In this document: piece by piece, positions 1-7,065 of the stretch
Layout: each line of letters starts with the position of its first letter
Numbering within the stretch: position 1 is the stretch's first letter
Origin: Streptomyces xantholiticus
GTDB lineage: Bacteria > Actinomycetota > Actinomycetes > Streptomycetales > Streptomycetaceae
NCBI RefSeq assembly: GCF_014651015.1
Contig: NZ_BMWB01000036.1
Location: 1-54,734, forward strand
Direction: 5' to 3'
DNA length: 54,734 bases
Made by a program: the position numbers and the translations under genes
The notes under the pieces: model-generated
Told to the model about the DNA's origin: nothing
Database searches by the model: none
What the model saw: only the letters and a program-made list of their open reading frames with translations

Positions 1-63
1 GCCTGCATAAACTACTCGCGGCCTGATCAACACGACCACGTGTTGCGACGATCCCTAGAAACC

Positions 64-79
64 GCCGGACGGCTCCGGC
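64..79 (-). terminator. Probable terminator of the arg operon
   Basis: A GCCGGA arm and a TCCGGC arm are separated by a CGGC loop, giving a perfect 6-bp GC-rich hairpin. It lies about 20 bases past the stop of the last small reading frame of the minus-strand operon. Reading leftward on the minus strand, the hairpin is followed by a short T-rich stretch (GGTTTCT). This suggests that the iron-box operon ends here. The call rests on structure only. Confidence 0.45.
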
Positions 80-100
80 CCCTTCCGTGTTTCGGGCACG

Positions 101-226
101 TCAGCCGTCCAGGATGCCGGGCAACTCCTGCACGAGGGTGGCGATCTCCTGTTCCATGACCGTCAGGGCGCGAGCCGGTCGCACGGTCGACGCGCCGACG
201 GCGTTCCAGGTCCCGTCGGCCCTCAT
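101..226 (-). pseudogene. argD: argD remnant (C-terminal end of acetylornithine aminotransferase)
   Basis: This 41-codon frame starts with an ATG overlapping the argB stop (ATGA). After a few residues it reads like the end of actinobacterial ArgD: NAVGASTVRPARALTV, then EQEIATLVQELPGILDG. Full ArgD is about 400 residues, so the PLP-binding and catalytic core are missing. What remains is the original start position joined to the last ~36 codons, as expected after one large internal deletion. The position directly after argB is where argD sits in an argCJBD operon. Family identity rests on remembered ArgD C-termini. A peptide may still be made, but no aminotransferase activity is possible. Confidence 0.6.
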
Positions 227-1155
227 GCGCCGGCTCCCTCGCCCACCGGCAGAGTGTCCGGCACGACGGTCGTGCCGGGGCTCTTCTCGCTGAACACCCC
301 ACGCAGCACCGCGTGCGGGACGCGGCCGTCGAGGACGTGCGCCCGTCCGACGCCGGCGCGGACCGCCCGCAGGCAGCCCTCCATCTTGGGCAGCATCCCG
401 CTTGCCAGCTCGGGCAGCAACCCGTCCAGCTCCGCGGCGGTGAGGCGTTCGACGACCTGGGTGCTGTGCGGCCAGTCCGCGTACAGCCCCTCCACGTCCG
501 TGAGCACCACCAGGCGCTCGGCGCCCAGAGCCACGGCCAGCGCGGACGCGGCGAGGTCCGCGTTCACGTTGTAGACCTCCCGGTCCGCACCGCGGGCGAT
601 CGGTGAGACCACGGGAATCCGGCCCTGCTCCAGCAGCGTCCGTACGGTCGCCGCGTCCACGGACACGATGTCGCCGACCAGACCGATGTCAACGGGCTGT
701 CCGTCCACCCAGGCCGGGCGCCGTTCGGCCGTCATGGTGTGCGCGTCCTCACCGGACAGGCCCACGGCGAACGGTCCGTGTGCGTTGATGGCGCCGACCA
801 GCTCGCGCTGCACCTGACCCGTCAGCACCATCCGGACCACGTCCATCGTCTCCGGGGTGGTCACCCGGAGGCCCGCCTCGAAGCGGACCTCCAGGTCCAG
901 CCGGTCGAGCATCGCGCTGATCTGAGGGCCGCCGCCGTGCACGACGACGGGGCGCAGCCCGGCGTGCCACAGCTCCACCACGTCCTGGGCGAACGTCCGG
1001 TGGAGCGAGGGGTCCACCATGGCGTTGCCGCCGAACTTCACGACGACCGTCCGCCCCTGGAGCTCCTCCAGCCACGGCAGGTCCCCGACGGTCGGATCCG
1101 CCCCGGCCACATCCTGATCGACGGGTGTCCCCATCCTTGTTTCCACTCCGCTCAT
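223..1155 (-). CDS. argB: Acetylglutamate kinase ArgB
   Basis: ArgB phosphorylates N-acetyl-L-glutamate with ATP, the second step of the acetylated ornithine/arginine route, in the cytosol. The 310-residue product has the family's usual length. It shows the N-terminal phosphate-binding stretch VVVKFGGNAM (residues 37-46), the HGGGPQIS loop (73-80), and a C-terminal half with NVNADLAAS, LTDVEGLY and GMLPKME, all typical of the amino-acid kinase fold. The ATG at 1155 overlaps the stop of the argJ relic (ATGA), which fixes the start. The gene looks intact although the genes on both sides in the operon are deleted remnants. It lies in a minus-strand operon that begins with an isochorismatase gene behind an iron box, so iron limitation may control it. 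A second arg locus elsewhere in the genome is likely, because argJ and argD functions are lost here. Confidence 0.93.
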   Translation of the reverse strand: MSGVETRMGTPVDQDVAGADPTVGDLPWLEELQGRTVVVKFGGNAMVDPSLHRTFAQDVVELWHAGLRPVVVHGGGPQISAMLDRLDLEVRFEAGLRVTTPETMDVVRMVLTGQVQRELVGAINAHGPFAVGLSGEDAHTMTAERRPAWVDGQPVDIGLVGDIVSVDAATVRTLLEQGRIPVVSPIARGADREVYNVNADLAASALAVALGAERLVVLTDVEGLYADWPHSTQVVERLTAAELDGLLPELASGMLPKMEGCLRAVRAGVGRAHVLDGRVPHAVLRGVFSEKSPGTTVVPDTLPVGEGAGA

Positions 1156-1451
1156 GAGCTGTAGGTGCTGTTCTCGTGGACGTACTCGGCGGTGAGGTCG
1201 TCGGTCCGGACGACCGCCGGGTCCTCGCCGGCGCGGAGGCCGACGGTGACGGTGATCCGGCGTTGTGACATGTTCGGCTTGTCGCGGGACGGGCCGGCAG
1301 CTCCGTCGCGGCAGCCCCGGACGTCGTTGATGGCCACGTCCAGGTCGAGGCACACGGCGGGGGCGGCGTCAGCGAACTCGGCCTCGCCGGATTCCTTGAT
1401 GCCGGCGGCGACACCGCTCGCAAGGAACCCCTGGGCAGCGGTCACGGTCAC
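1152..1451 (-). pseudogene. argJ: argJ remnant with large internal deletion
   Basis: ArgJ normally transfers acetyl groups from acetylornithine to glutamate and is about 385-400 residues. This frame has only 99 residues. The first ~22 (TVTAAQGFLASGVAAGIKE) match an ArgJ N-terminus, and the end (DLDVAIND, then TDDLTAEYVHENSTYSS) matches an ArgJ C-terminus. The ~280-residue core is gone, including the autocleavage region with its catalytic threonine. The GTG start overlaps the argC stop (GTGA) and the stop overlaps the argB start (ATGA), so coupling through the operon is preserved. It cannot be an active acetyltransferase. The remaining open frame may be kept only to hand ribosomes from argC to argB, which is inference. 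Confidence 0.85.
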
Positions 1452-2488
1452 GGAGCCACTCCATTCGTGGGCAGGCCCAGGGGCTCAGGCAGGCCGAGAG
1501 CGACGTTCATGCACTGCACCGCGCCACCGGCGGTGCCCTTCACCAGGTTGTCGATGGCGCTCACACAGACGAGACGGCCGGCGTCCTGGTCCACGGCCAC
1601 CTGTACCAGGGCGGTGTTGGAGCCGACGACCGAGCCGGTGGACGGCCATCGGCCGACCGGTAGCAGCCGGACGAACGGTTCGTCCGCGTACGCCTCCTCG
1701 AACGCGGCGCGTACCCGGTCGGGAGCGTCCTTGCCGGAGACCGCGGGACGCAGCCGGGCCGAACAGGTGGCGAGGATGCCGCGGGACATGGGCGCCAGGG
1801 TCGGCGTGAACGACACGGTGACCCGCTCGCCCGCCAACCGCGACAGGTTCTGCGTCAGTTCGGGCGTGTGCCGGTGGCCTCCGCCGACGCCGTACGGGCT
1901 CATGGAACCCATCACCTCGGAAGCGAGCGACTGCGGCTTCACCGCGCGGCCGGCCCCGGACGTGCCGCCGGCCGCGACGATCACGGCTTCCGGCTCGACC
2001 AGGCGGGCGGCGTAGGCGGGCATCAGGGCCAGGGTGACCGCCGTCGGGTAACAGCCGGGCACGGCGATCCGGCGGGCACCCGGCAACTCGGCTCGCGCGC
2101 CGGGTAGTTCCGGCAGCCCGTACAGCCATGTCCCGGCGTGCGGCGAGCCGTAGAAGCGCGTCCATGCGGCGGCGTCGCGCAGCCGAAAGTCCGCGCCGCA
2201 GTCCAGGACGAGCGAGTCCTCCTCCAGACCGCGCGCGAGCGGCGCCGACTCGCCGTGGGGCAGGGCGAGGAACACCACGTCGTGTCCGCGCAGCACGTCG
2301 GCCGAGGTGGACTCCAGCATCCGGTCCGCGAGCGCCGGCAGGTGCGGTTGCAGCTCACCGAGCCGGTGCCCCGCGCTGCTGTGGGCCGTCACGGCGCCGA
2401 TCTCCACCTCCGGATGGGAAGACAGGAGGCGCAGGAGTTCGCCCCCCGCGTAGCCACTGGCACCGGCCACAGCGACCCGTACGGTCAT
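1448..2488 (-). CDS. argC: N-acetyl-gamma-glutamyl-phosphate reductase ArgC
   Basis: ArgC reduces N-acetylglutamyl phosphate to the semialdehyde with NADPH, the third step toward ornithine. The 346-residue protein has the N-terminal Rossmann motif VAVAGASGYAGGELLRLL (residues 5-22). It also has the active-site PGCYPTA with the catalytic cysteine at residue 146, GGTSGAGR, and the HRHTPE segment typical of the family. Length and motifs are complete. The ATG at 2488 has only a weak purine-rich site ahead of it, and 63 bases separate it from the isochorismatase stop, so co-transcription with that gene is likely. No separate promoter is obvious. It overlaps the argJ relic by four bases. Confidence 0.94.
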   Translation of the reverse strand: MTVRVAVAGASGYAGGELLRLLSSHPEVEIGAVTAHSSAGHRLGELQPHLPALADRMLESTSADVLRGHDVVFLALPHGESAPLARGLEEDSLVLDCGADFRLRDAAAWTRFYGSPHAGTWLYGLPELPGARAELPGARRIAVPGCYPTAVTLALMPAYAARLVEPEAVIVAAGGTSGAGRAVKPQSLASEVMGSMSPYGVGGGHRHTPELTQNLSRLAGERVTVSFTPTLAPMSRGILATCSARLRPAVSGKDAPDRVRAAFEEAYADEPFVRLLPVGRWPSTGSVVGSNTALVQVAVDQDAGRLVCVSAIDNLVKGTAGGAVQCMNVALGLPEPLGLPTNGVAP

Positions 2489-2551
2489 CTTCGTTCCGTC
2501 TCTTCTTGATACTTGGGGATGTTTCGGTGCTCGAAGGGTTCGGCAGGGGCG

Positions 2552-3208
2552 TCACGCGTCTTTCGGCACCCTGTGCAGCAGCAGGTCGTGCAGCAGCGCG
2601 TCGGTCGTGCGGACCACGCCGCTGCGTGCCGCCCAGCGCAGTGCCGTGGCGTGCTCCTCGGCGGAGAAGTCGGCCACGGCGTCCGCCACGACGAACGGCT
2701 GAATGTCGTTCATGAAGGCGTCCGCGGCGGTCAGAAGGACGCCGAGGTGCGCGTGCACCCCGCAGATGATCAGTTGATCCCGGTTCTCCTGACGCAGCAG
2801 CCTGCCGAGATGGCTCCGGAGGAAGGCGTTGTGGCGCACGTTCGCCAGCACGTGCTCGCCCGGGCGGGGAAGCAGAGGGCCGACGATGGCGGCTGCGTCG
2901 GCCTCGTCCCCGATGCCGGGCCCCCAGACGTCGGCGACGAGCCCCCGCTGGCCGGGCTGCTGGGCGGCGGGCTCGGCGCTGAAGAACACCGGTATGCCGA
3001 GTGCCCCGGCGAGTTCGCGCAGAGCAGCGATGTTGCGGACCAGTTCCACGACGGGCGGGAGGCCGGGAGGGAAGGCCCGTACGAAATGGTTCTGCATGTC
3101 GTGCACAAGGAGCGCGCACCGATCCGGATCGACGGTCCATGACGCGCACGATGCGGGGAGTGCCGAGCGTTCGGGCATCGGATACGACTCGATGGTCGGC
3201 AAGGCCAT
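2552..3208 (-). CDS. Isochorismatase (EntB/DhbB-type, single domain)
   Basis: The protein should hydrolyse isochorismate to 2,3-dihydro-2,3-dihydroxybenzoate and pyruvate, feeding catecholate siderophore synthesis. It has 218 residues. Near the N-terminus, WTVDPDRCALLVHDMQNHF carries the superfamily's catalytic aspartate. The C-terminal half has DQLIICGVHAHLG and AADAFMNDIQPFVVADAVADFS, close to the EntB/PhzD signature in which a glycine replaces the cysteine of ordinary cysteine hydrolases. There is no C-terminal aryl-carrier domain as in EntB, so only the hydrolase activity is expected. The ATG at 3208 is chosen because GGGAGG precedes it at good spacing; an upstream extension to 3247 lacks this. 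An iron box lies about 45 bases upstream. No entA, entC or entE partner is in the window. A PhzD-like role is possible but less likely given the iron control. Confidence 0.85.
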   Translation of the reverse strand: MALPTIESYPMPERSALPASCASWTVDPDRCALLVHDMQNHFVRAFPPGLPPVVELVRNIAALRELAGALGIPVFFSAEPAAQQPGQRGLVADVWGPGIGDEADAAAIVGPLLPRPGEHVLANVRHNAFLRSHLGRLLRQENRDQLIICGVHAHLGVLLTAADAFMNDIQPFVVADAVADFSAEEHATALRWAARSGVVRTTDALLHDLLLHRVPKDA

Positions 3209-3252
3209 GACCGTCCCTCCCCGGGAGAATCCCACGCGCCACACCATGGCAC

Positions 3253-3271
3253 TTAGCTAAGCCTAACCTAA
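3253..3271. promoter_or_regulatory. Iron box (DmdR/IdeR-type operator) of the isochorismatase-arg operon
   Basis: The 19-base element TTAGCTAAGCCTAACCTAA reads TTAGGTTAGGCTTAGCTAA on the minus strand. This is very close to the actinobacterial iron-box consensus TTAGGTTAGGCTNACCTAA bound by Fe(II)-loaded DmdR/IdeR/DtxR repressors. It sits in the 74-base gap between the flavoprotein gene's stop and the isochorismatase start, where a promoter must lie if the two are separately transcribed. Repression by iron is predicted for the whole downstream operon, including argC and argB. Confidence 0.85.
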
Positions 3272-3282
3272 CCCTGTTTCGG

Positions 3283-4002
3283 TCAGGTCGCCCGCCAGTA
3301 ACCGAGAGCGTGCAGCCGCTCCGTCGGTACGCCGAGTTGTTTGCGCGCGAAGGAGGCGAGGGCCCGGGTGGTCGCCGTGTCGCAGGCGATCCAGAGATAG
3401 GAGGCATCGTCCACGCGTTCCGGGAGGGCGGCACGGACCGTCTCGATCAGGTGGGCGCCCTTGTCTCGGCGTGGCACATGGACGACCTCGCGGGACGCGG
3501 TGCCGACCCGCGGAGCGTGGTCGCTGTCGCAGACGTGCGACGTCTCGTACCAGACCGTGGCCGGCGTGAGTGGCATCGAGCCGAGCAGTGAGTCGATCGC
3601 CGGCCGGGATGCGGCGTCGCCGACGACGAGAAGCCGGGAAGGCGGGGGATCCGGCGGGGCGAACTCCGAACCCTGCACCGTCGCCTCGATGGTGGCGCCG
3701 GGATGTGCTGCGCGGGCCCAGTCGCTGGCGCGGCCGGAGTGCAGCGCGAAGTCCATGCTGAACGTCCCCTCGGCGGGGTCGGGATCCACAAGGGTGTAGG
3801 CGCGCTGGTGGGGTCGGCCGCCGTTGTCGAACCAGAGACGCACCCACATCGTCGGGTGAACCCCGGTCGCCCGCAGCATCCCGCCGTCGGAGAAGGAGAG
3901 TCGGTGGAGTCTGTCGGAGAGTCGTTCGTTCGATCTGACGGTGAGTGTGAAGTCCTTGCCTCGCATGAGCTTGAGGACCGCACCCTGCCAGCCGTGTCCC
4001 AC
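3283..4002 (-). CDS. Siderophore-interacting FAD-dependent ferric reductase (SIP family)
   Basis: SIP-family proteins reduce ferric siderophores in the cytosol with NAD(P)H through FAD, releasing iron. The 239-residue product has an N-terminal FAD-binding barrel with RAYTLVDPDPAEGTFSMDFALH and DWARAAHPGATIEATVQGS. A C-terminal NAD(P)H-binding SIP domain ends in LHALGYWRAT, the usual GYWR terminus. Start choice is uncertain: a GTG at 4002 or an ATG at 3966 (MRGKDFTL); both leave the domains complete. An iron box lies 25 bases upstream of the GTG. The gene points the same way as the iron-regulated isochorismatase operon but has its own operator, so the two form an iron-acquisition block. No siderophore receptor or ABC importer is adjacent. 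Confidence 0.88.
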   Translation of the reverse strand: MGHGWQGAVLKLMRGKDFTLTVRSNERLSDRLHRLSFSDGGMLRATGVHPTMWVRLWFDNGGRPHQRAYTLVDPDPAEGTFSMDFALHSGRASDWARAAHPGATIEATVQGSEFAPPDPPPSRLLVVGDAASRPAIDSLLGSMPLTPATVWYETSHVCDSDHAPRVGTASREVVHVPRRDKGAHLIETVRAALPERVDDASYLWIACDTATTRALASFARKQLGVPTERLHALGYWRAT

Positions 4003-4026
4003 GGCATCCCCTTGAAGTCGCGATGA

Positions 4027-4045
4027 TTAGGTAAGCCTAACCCAA
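4027..4045. promoter_or_regulatory. Iron box upstream of the SIP flavoprotein gene
   Basis: TTAGGTAAGCCTAACCCAA (minus strand TTGGGTTAGGCTTACCTAA) matches the DmdR/IdeR iron-box consensus at most positions. It lies 25 to 43 bases before the GTG start of the SIP gene, so iron-dependent repression of that gene is expected. The sequence immediately to its right is already truncated litR coding sequence. The operator therefore marks the edge of the inserted or rearranged iron segment. Confidence 0.8.
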
Positions 4046-4386
4046 TTCGATCTGTGGGGTGAGACGCTGCCGTTGGAAGTGCTCGCCGCCGCACTGGCCG
4101 AACGTGGGATCCCGGTGCGCACGTTCGGTGGCGCGCTGCCCGTCGAGTCGCTCGTCGCGGCGGTGCACAGGACCGGGCCGGCCGCGGTGGGGTCGTGGGC
4201 GCAGTCCCGTACCACCGCCAGCCGGCCACTGGCACAGCACGTGGCCGCGATGGAGTGGGGGTGCGCGGTGCCCGCCGGAAGCCGGTCGTCCTGACGCTCG
4301 GACCCGGCTGGGCCGGGCAGGCGGTGGCCGGCCTGCCGCGTCCGTCGGGGGCCGTCGCGGTCGTGGAGTCGGTCGCGTCGGGGTGA
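4046..4386 (+). pseudogene. litR-like light regulator remnant (C-terminal B12-binding domain)
   Basis: Translation from about 4050 gives FDLWGETLPLEVLAAALAERG, VRTFGGALPVESLVAAVHRTG and SWAQSRTTASRPLAQH. This resembles the C-terminal cobalamin-binding half of MerR-family LitR/CarH photoreceptor regulators. The MerR DNA-binding half is absent. Near 4270-4280 the frame shifts and the homology continues as PVVLTLGPGWAGQAVAGLP, ending at 4386. The gene is therefore truncated at its 5' end and frameshifted. litR lies beside crtY-crtT-crtU in other Streptomyces, which supports the identification. A functional light repressor cannot be made from this copy. The 5' break falls directly against the iron box at 4027-4045. 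Confidence 0.7.
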
Positions 4387-4688
4387 CGGGACGTCGCCCG
4401 TGCCGCACTCGGCCGCTGTGGCGCCTGGCATCGGCCGGCCCGACGTGATCCGCTGGGCGGATGTCCGCACCCTCGGCCTCGACACTCGGTGAGTGCCGGT
4501 ACCTGTGCGCGGATCACCGGGCGACCGGATCGGTGCACGGCGCGCCGGTGTCGGGTACGCACGCCGGAGTCGGTTCCTGGCGCGTGGGTGACGTCGGGCC
4601 GACCTCGATCGGCCGCATCCACGACCGGCCGGCGCCCGAAGAGGCGCTGACGGAAGAGACGTGTCGACCCTTTGGCCGGGAGTGAGGC
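4387..4688 (+). other. Unassigned stretch between litR and SDR relics
   Basis: These ~300 bases lie between two decayed genes. One plus-strand open frame (4461-4685, 74 codons, start MSAPSASTLGECRYLCADH, end TCRPFGRE) finishes four bases before the SDR relic start and overlaps its ribosome site. It contains RVGDVGPTSIGRIHDRPAPEEALTEE, which looks like coding sequence, but I do not recognise the family. It may be a small intact gene or the remainder of another lit-region gene. Confidence 0.3.
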
Positions 4689-5117
4689 GTGAACATCTAC
4701 GGTGCGCGTGTTCCGGTGGCCGGTGCCACCGGCGTCCTCGGCGGTGAGCGCACCGCCGAGGTGGCCGGCCGGGGTGCACGCACGGCCCTCGCCGGACGCG
4801 ATTCGCGTCGCCTGCCCCGGGCCGCCCAGGCGCCCTCCAGGGCTGCGCCGAGTGCCGGGCTCCACGCCGTGCGCCGCGAGGCGCGGGGCGACGGCGTCGG
4901 GGTGCCGGACGTCCGGCCCGGGCACCTGAACACCTGTTCCGCCGATCGGCCCATGGTCGGCACGGCCCTGCCACTGCTTCCGGGAGGCGACCCGCGCCAG
5001 GTGGCCGCAACCGTCGCCGATGCGCCGGCGACGGACGCCGATGCGCCGGCGACGGACGCCGAGGTCCTGCGCACCGCCCCCAACGGAACGCCCGTCGTCG
5101 AACGGCGGGCCCGGTGA
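4689..5117 (+). pseudogene. Short-chain dehydrogenase remnant with internal deletion
   Basis: The 142-residue frame begins with a Rossmann-type start (VPVAGATGVLGGE, then GRGARTALAGRDSRRL) typical of SDR oxidoreductases. It ends with GVPDVRPGHLNTC and VLRTAPNGTPVVERRAR, resembling an SDR C-terminus. The middle, including the Tyr-x-x-x-Lys active site, is missing, and SDRs are normally ~230-260 residues. A 21-base unit at about 5017-5058 is duplicated, giving ADAPATD twice. An oxidoreductase gene stands next to litR and crtY in other Streptomyces, so this is probably that gene after deletion. Its GTG start follows a GGGAG site, and its stop overlaps the crtY start (GTGA), so it may still be translated and couple to crtY. 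Confidence 0.7.
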
Positions 5118-6337
5118 GCCGAGGTCCCGCACCCTCCGCCCGTACCTCCGAGGTGGTCGTCGTCGGCGGCGGCGCGGCCGGCCTCAGCCTCGCGCACCGG
5201 CTGACGGAGACAGGCGCCGCCACCGTGACCGTCGTCGAACCGCCGGACGGCCCGCTGCGCCCGCCCGAGCGGACCTGGTGCTACTGGGACCACGGCACCG
5301 GAGACTTCGACGAAGCGGTCACCGCCTCCTGGTCCCGGCTGCGCATCCACGGCGCCGACGGCGGCGAGTTCACCGTCGACCCCGCCCCGCTCCTCTACCG
5401 CATGCTGCGCTCCGCACCGTTCGAACGGCTGGTGCACTCCCGGCTGGCCCGTTCCCCCGGTGGGCACGTCCTGCGCGCCACGGCGGAGGCGGTGCGCAAC
5501 GTGTCCGGCGGGGCGGAAGTCCTTTGCACGGAACCCGACGGCCGGACGCTGACGCTGCGTGCCCGCCACGTGTTCGACTCCCGCCCCCTGCCCGCCCTGC
5601 CTCCGGCCCGTACGCAGCTGCTGCAGCACTTCCGCGGCTGGTTCGTACGCACGGCCGCGGGCCGGTTCGATCCCGCGGTCGCCGATCTGATGGACTTCCG
5701 GGTACCGCAGCCGCGCCACGGACTCGCGTTCGGATACGTCCTTCCGCTGGCGCCGGACCGGGCGCTCGTCGAGTACACCGAGTTCTCCCGGACGGCGCTG
5801 ACCACAGCGGCCTACGAGTCGGCACTCGGCCACTACAGCCGCGACATCCTTGACCTCGGCGCGTTCACCGTGGAGGCGGCGGAGCAGGGCGTCATCCCCA
5901 TGACCGACGCGCGCTTCCCCCGGCGGCTCGGGGCAGCCGTCTTCCGTATCGGGACCGCGGGCGGTGCCACCCGTCCGGCCACCGGCTACACCTTCGCCGC
6001 GGTGCAGCGGCAGAGCAAGGCCATCGCCGCTGCCCTGCGCGACGGGCGCGGGACCGTGCCACCACCCCACGGGCGGCGGGCGCTCGCAATGGACGCGGTG
6101 CTGCTGCGGGCCCTGGACACCGGGCGGATCGACGGCCCCGCGTTCTTCACCGACCTGTTCCGCCGTACTCCCGCGGAGCGCCTGCTGCGTTTCCTCGACG
6201 GTGCCACCTCACCGTGGGAGGAGTGGGGCATCGGACTGCGCACCCCCGTCGGCCCGATGCTCCGGACCGCCGTCGAACTCCCCTTCCTGCCCCGCAGGTC
6301 CCGTACCGCCCCACGAATCGGAGAGAGCACCCGATGA
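5114..6337 (+). CDS. crtY: Lycopene beta-cyclase CrtY
   Basis: CrtY cyclises both ends of lycopene to form beta-carotene, acting at the membrane. The 407-residue protein starts with the dinucleotide-binding motif VVVVGGGAAGLSLAHRL (about residues 14-30). It has the family's RTWCYWDHG region, HVFDSRP, and YVLPLAPDRALVEYTEFS, all typical of bacterial CrtY-type cyclases. A second glycine-rich segment (GTAGGATRPATGYTFAAVQ) is also present. Length is normal. The GTG at 5114 overlaps the stop of the SDR relic (GTGA), and an ATGA overlap links its end to crtT, so crtY-crtT-crtU form one transcript. No promoter directly before crtY is evident, so expression may depend on sequence within the decayed litR/SDR region. 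Confidence 0.93.
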   Translation: MSRGPAPSARTSEVVVVGGGAAGLSLAHRLTETGAATVTVVEPPDGPLRPPERTWCYWDHGTGDFDEAVTASWSRLRIHGADGGEFTVDPAPLLYRMLRSAPFERLVHSRLARSPGGHVLRATAEAVRNVSGGAEVLCTEPDGRTLTLRARHVFDSRPLPALPPARTQLLQHFRGWFVRTAAGRFDPAVADLMDFRVPQPRHGLAFGYVLPLAPDRALVEYTEFSRTALTTAAYESALGHYSRDILDLGAFTVEAAEQGVIPMTDARFPRRLGAAVFRIGTAGGATRPATGYTFAAVQRQSKAIAAALRDGRGTVPPPHGRRALAMDAVLLRALDTGRIDGPAFFTDLFRRTPAERLLRFLDGATSPWEEWGIGLRTPVGPMLRTAVELPFLPRRSRTAPRIGESTR

Positions 6338-7065
6338 CACTGCTGCGCGACCACGATCTGGCACGCGCCTTCGACCACGCGTCGCACACCTACGACCGCC
6401 TCACGGCCCTCAACCCCGGCTACCGCACCGACCTGCTCCGCTCGGCGCGCCGCCTGCGGCTGCCCGGCGAGGGAGCCGGGCTCCACGTACTCGATCTCGG
6501 CTGCGGCACGGGCACCTCCACCCGGGCCCTGCTGCGAGCCGCGCCCCGCGCCCGGATCACGGCGGTCGACGCCTCGTCGGGCATGCTTCGGCGCGCACTG
6601 GACAAACCGTGGCCCGCCGGCGTGCGCTTCCTGCACCTGACCGCCGAGGCAGTGGCGACGGCCGGGGAGGGCCCCTTCGACGCGGTGTTCGCCGCCTACC
6701 TCTTCCGCAACGTCACCGACCCGGACCGGGTCCTCGCGGCGGTCCGGACCCAGCTGCGACCGGGCGGACGCCTCGCCGTCCACGAGTACTGTCTCAGCGG
6801 CTCGCCCGTGCATCGCGCCCTGTGGACGGCAGTGTGCCAAGGAGTCGTCATCCCGGCGGGCACGCTCAGCGGCGACCGCGGCCTGTACCGCCACCTGTGG
6901 CACAGCGTCCTCGACTTCGACACCGCACCCGCCTTCACCGACCGACTCACGCGGGCCGGCTTCACCGGTGTGCGCGCCGTGCCCGTCGCCGGGTGGCAGA
7001 CCGGCATCGTGCACACCTTCCTCGCCCGCAACGCCTGCGCCGACGCAGCCGGGTGCGCCCGATGA
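6334..7065 (+). CDS. crtT: SAM-dependent methyltransferase CrtT
   Basis: The product is a class I methyltransferase of 243 residues. Motif I VLDLGCGTGTST (residues 52-63) binds S-adenosylmethionine. ITAVDASSGML follows, and FDAVFAAYLFRNVTDPDRVL is a UbiE/COQ5-like stretch. In Streptomyces crt clusters the gene between crtY and crtU is called crtT; its exact substrate is not evident from sequence. It overlaps crtY upstream (ATGA at 6334-6337) and crtU downstream (ATGA at 7062-7065), so translation is coupled and stoichiometric expression is likely. The start at the overlap is preferred over longer upstream frames, which run inside crtY. Confidence 0.9.
   Translation: MTLLRDHDLARAFDHASHTYDRLTALNPGYRTDLLRSARRLRLPGEGAGLHVLDLGCGTGTSTRALLRAAPRARITAVDASSGMLRRALDKPWPAGVRFLHLTAEAVATAGEGPFDAVFAAYLFRNVTDPDRVLAAVRTQLRPGGRLAVHEYCLSGSPVHRALWTAVCQGVVIPAGTLSGDRGLYRHLWHSVLDFDTAPAFTDRLTRAGFTGVRAVPVAGWQTGIVHTFLARNACADAAGCAR

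Noticed and set aside
5964..7061. Long upstream extension of the CrtU frame
   Set aside because: It overlaps crtY and crtT out of frame. The ATGA overlap and conserved start place CrtU at 7062.
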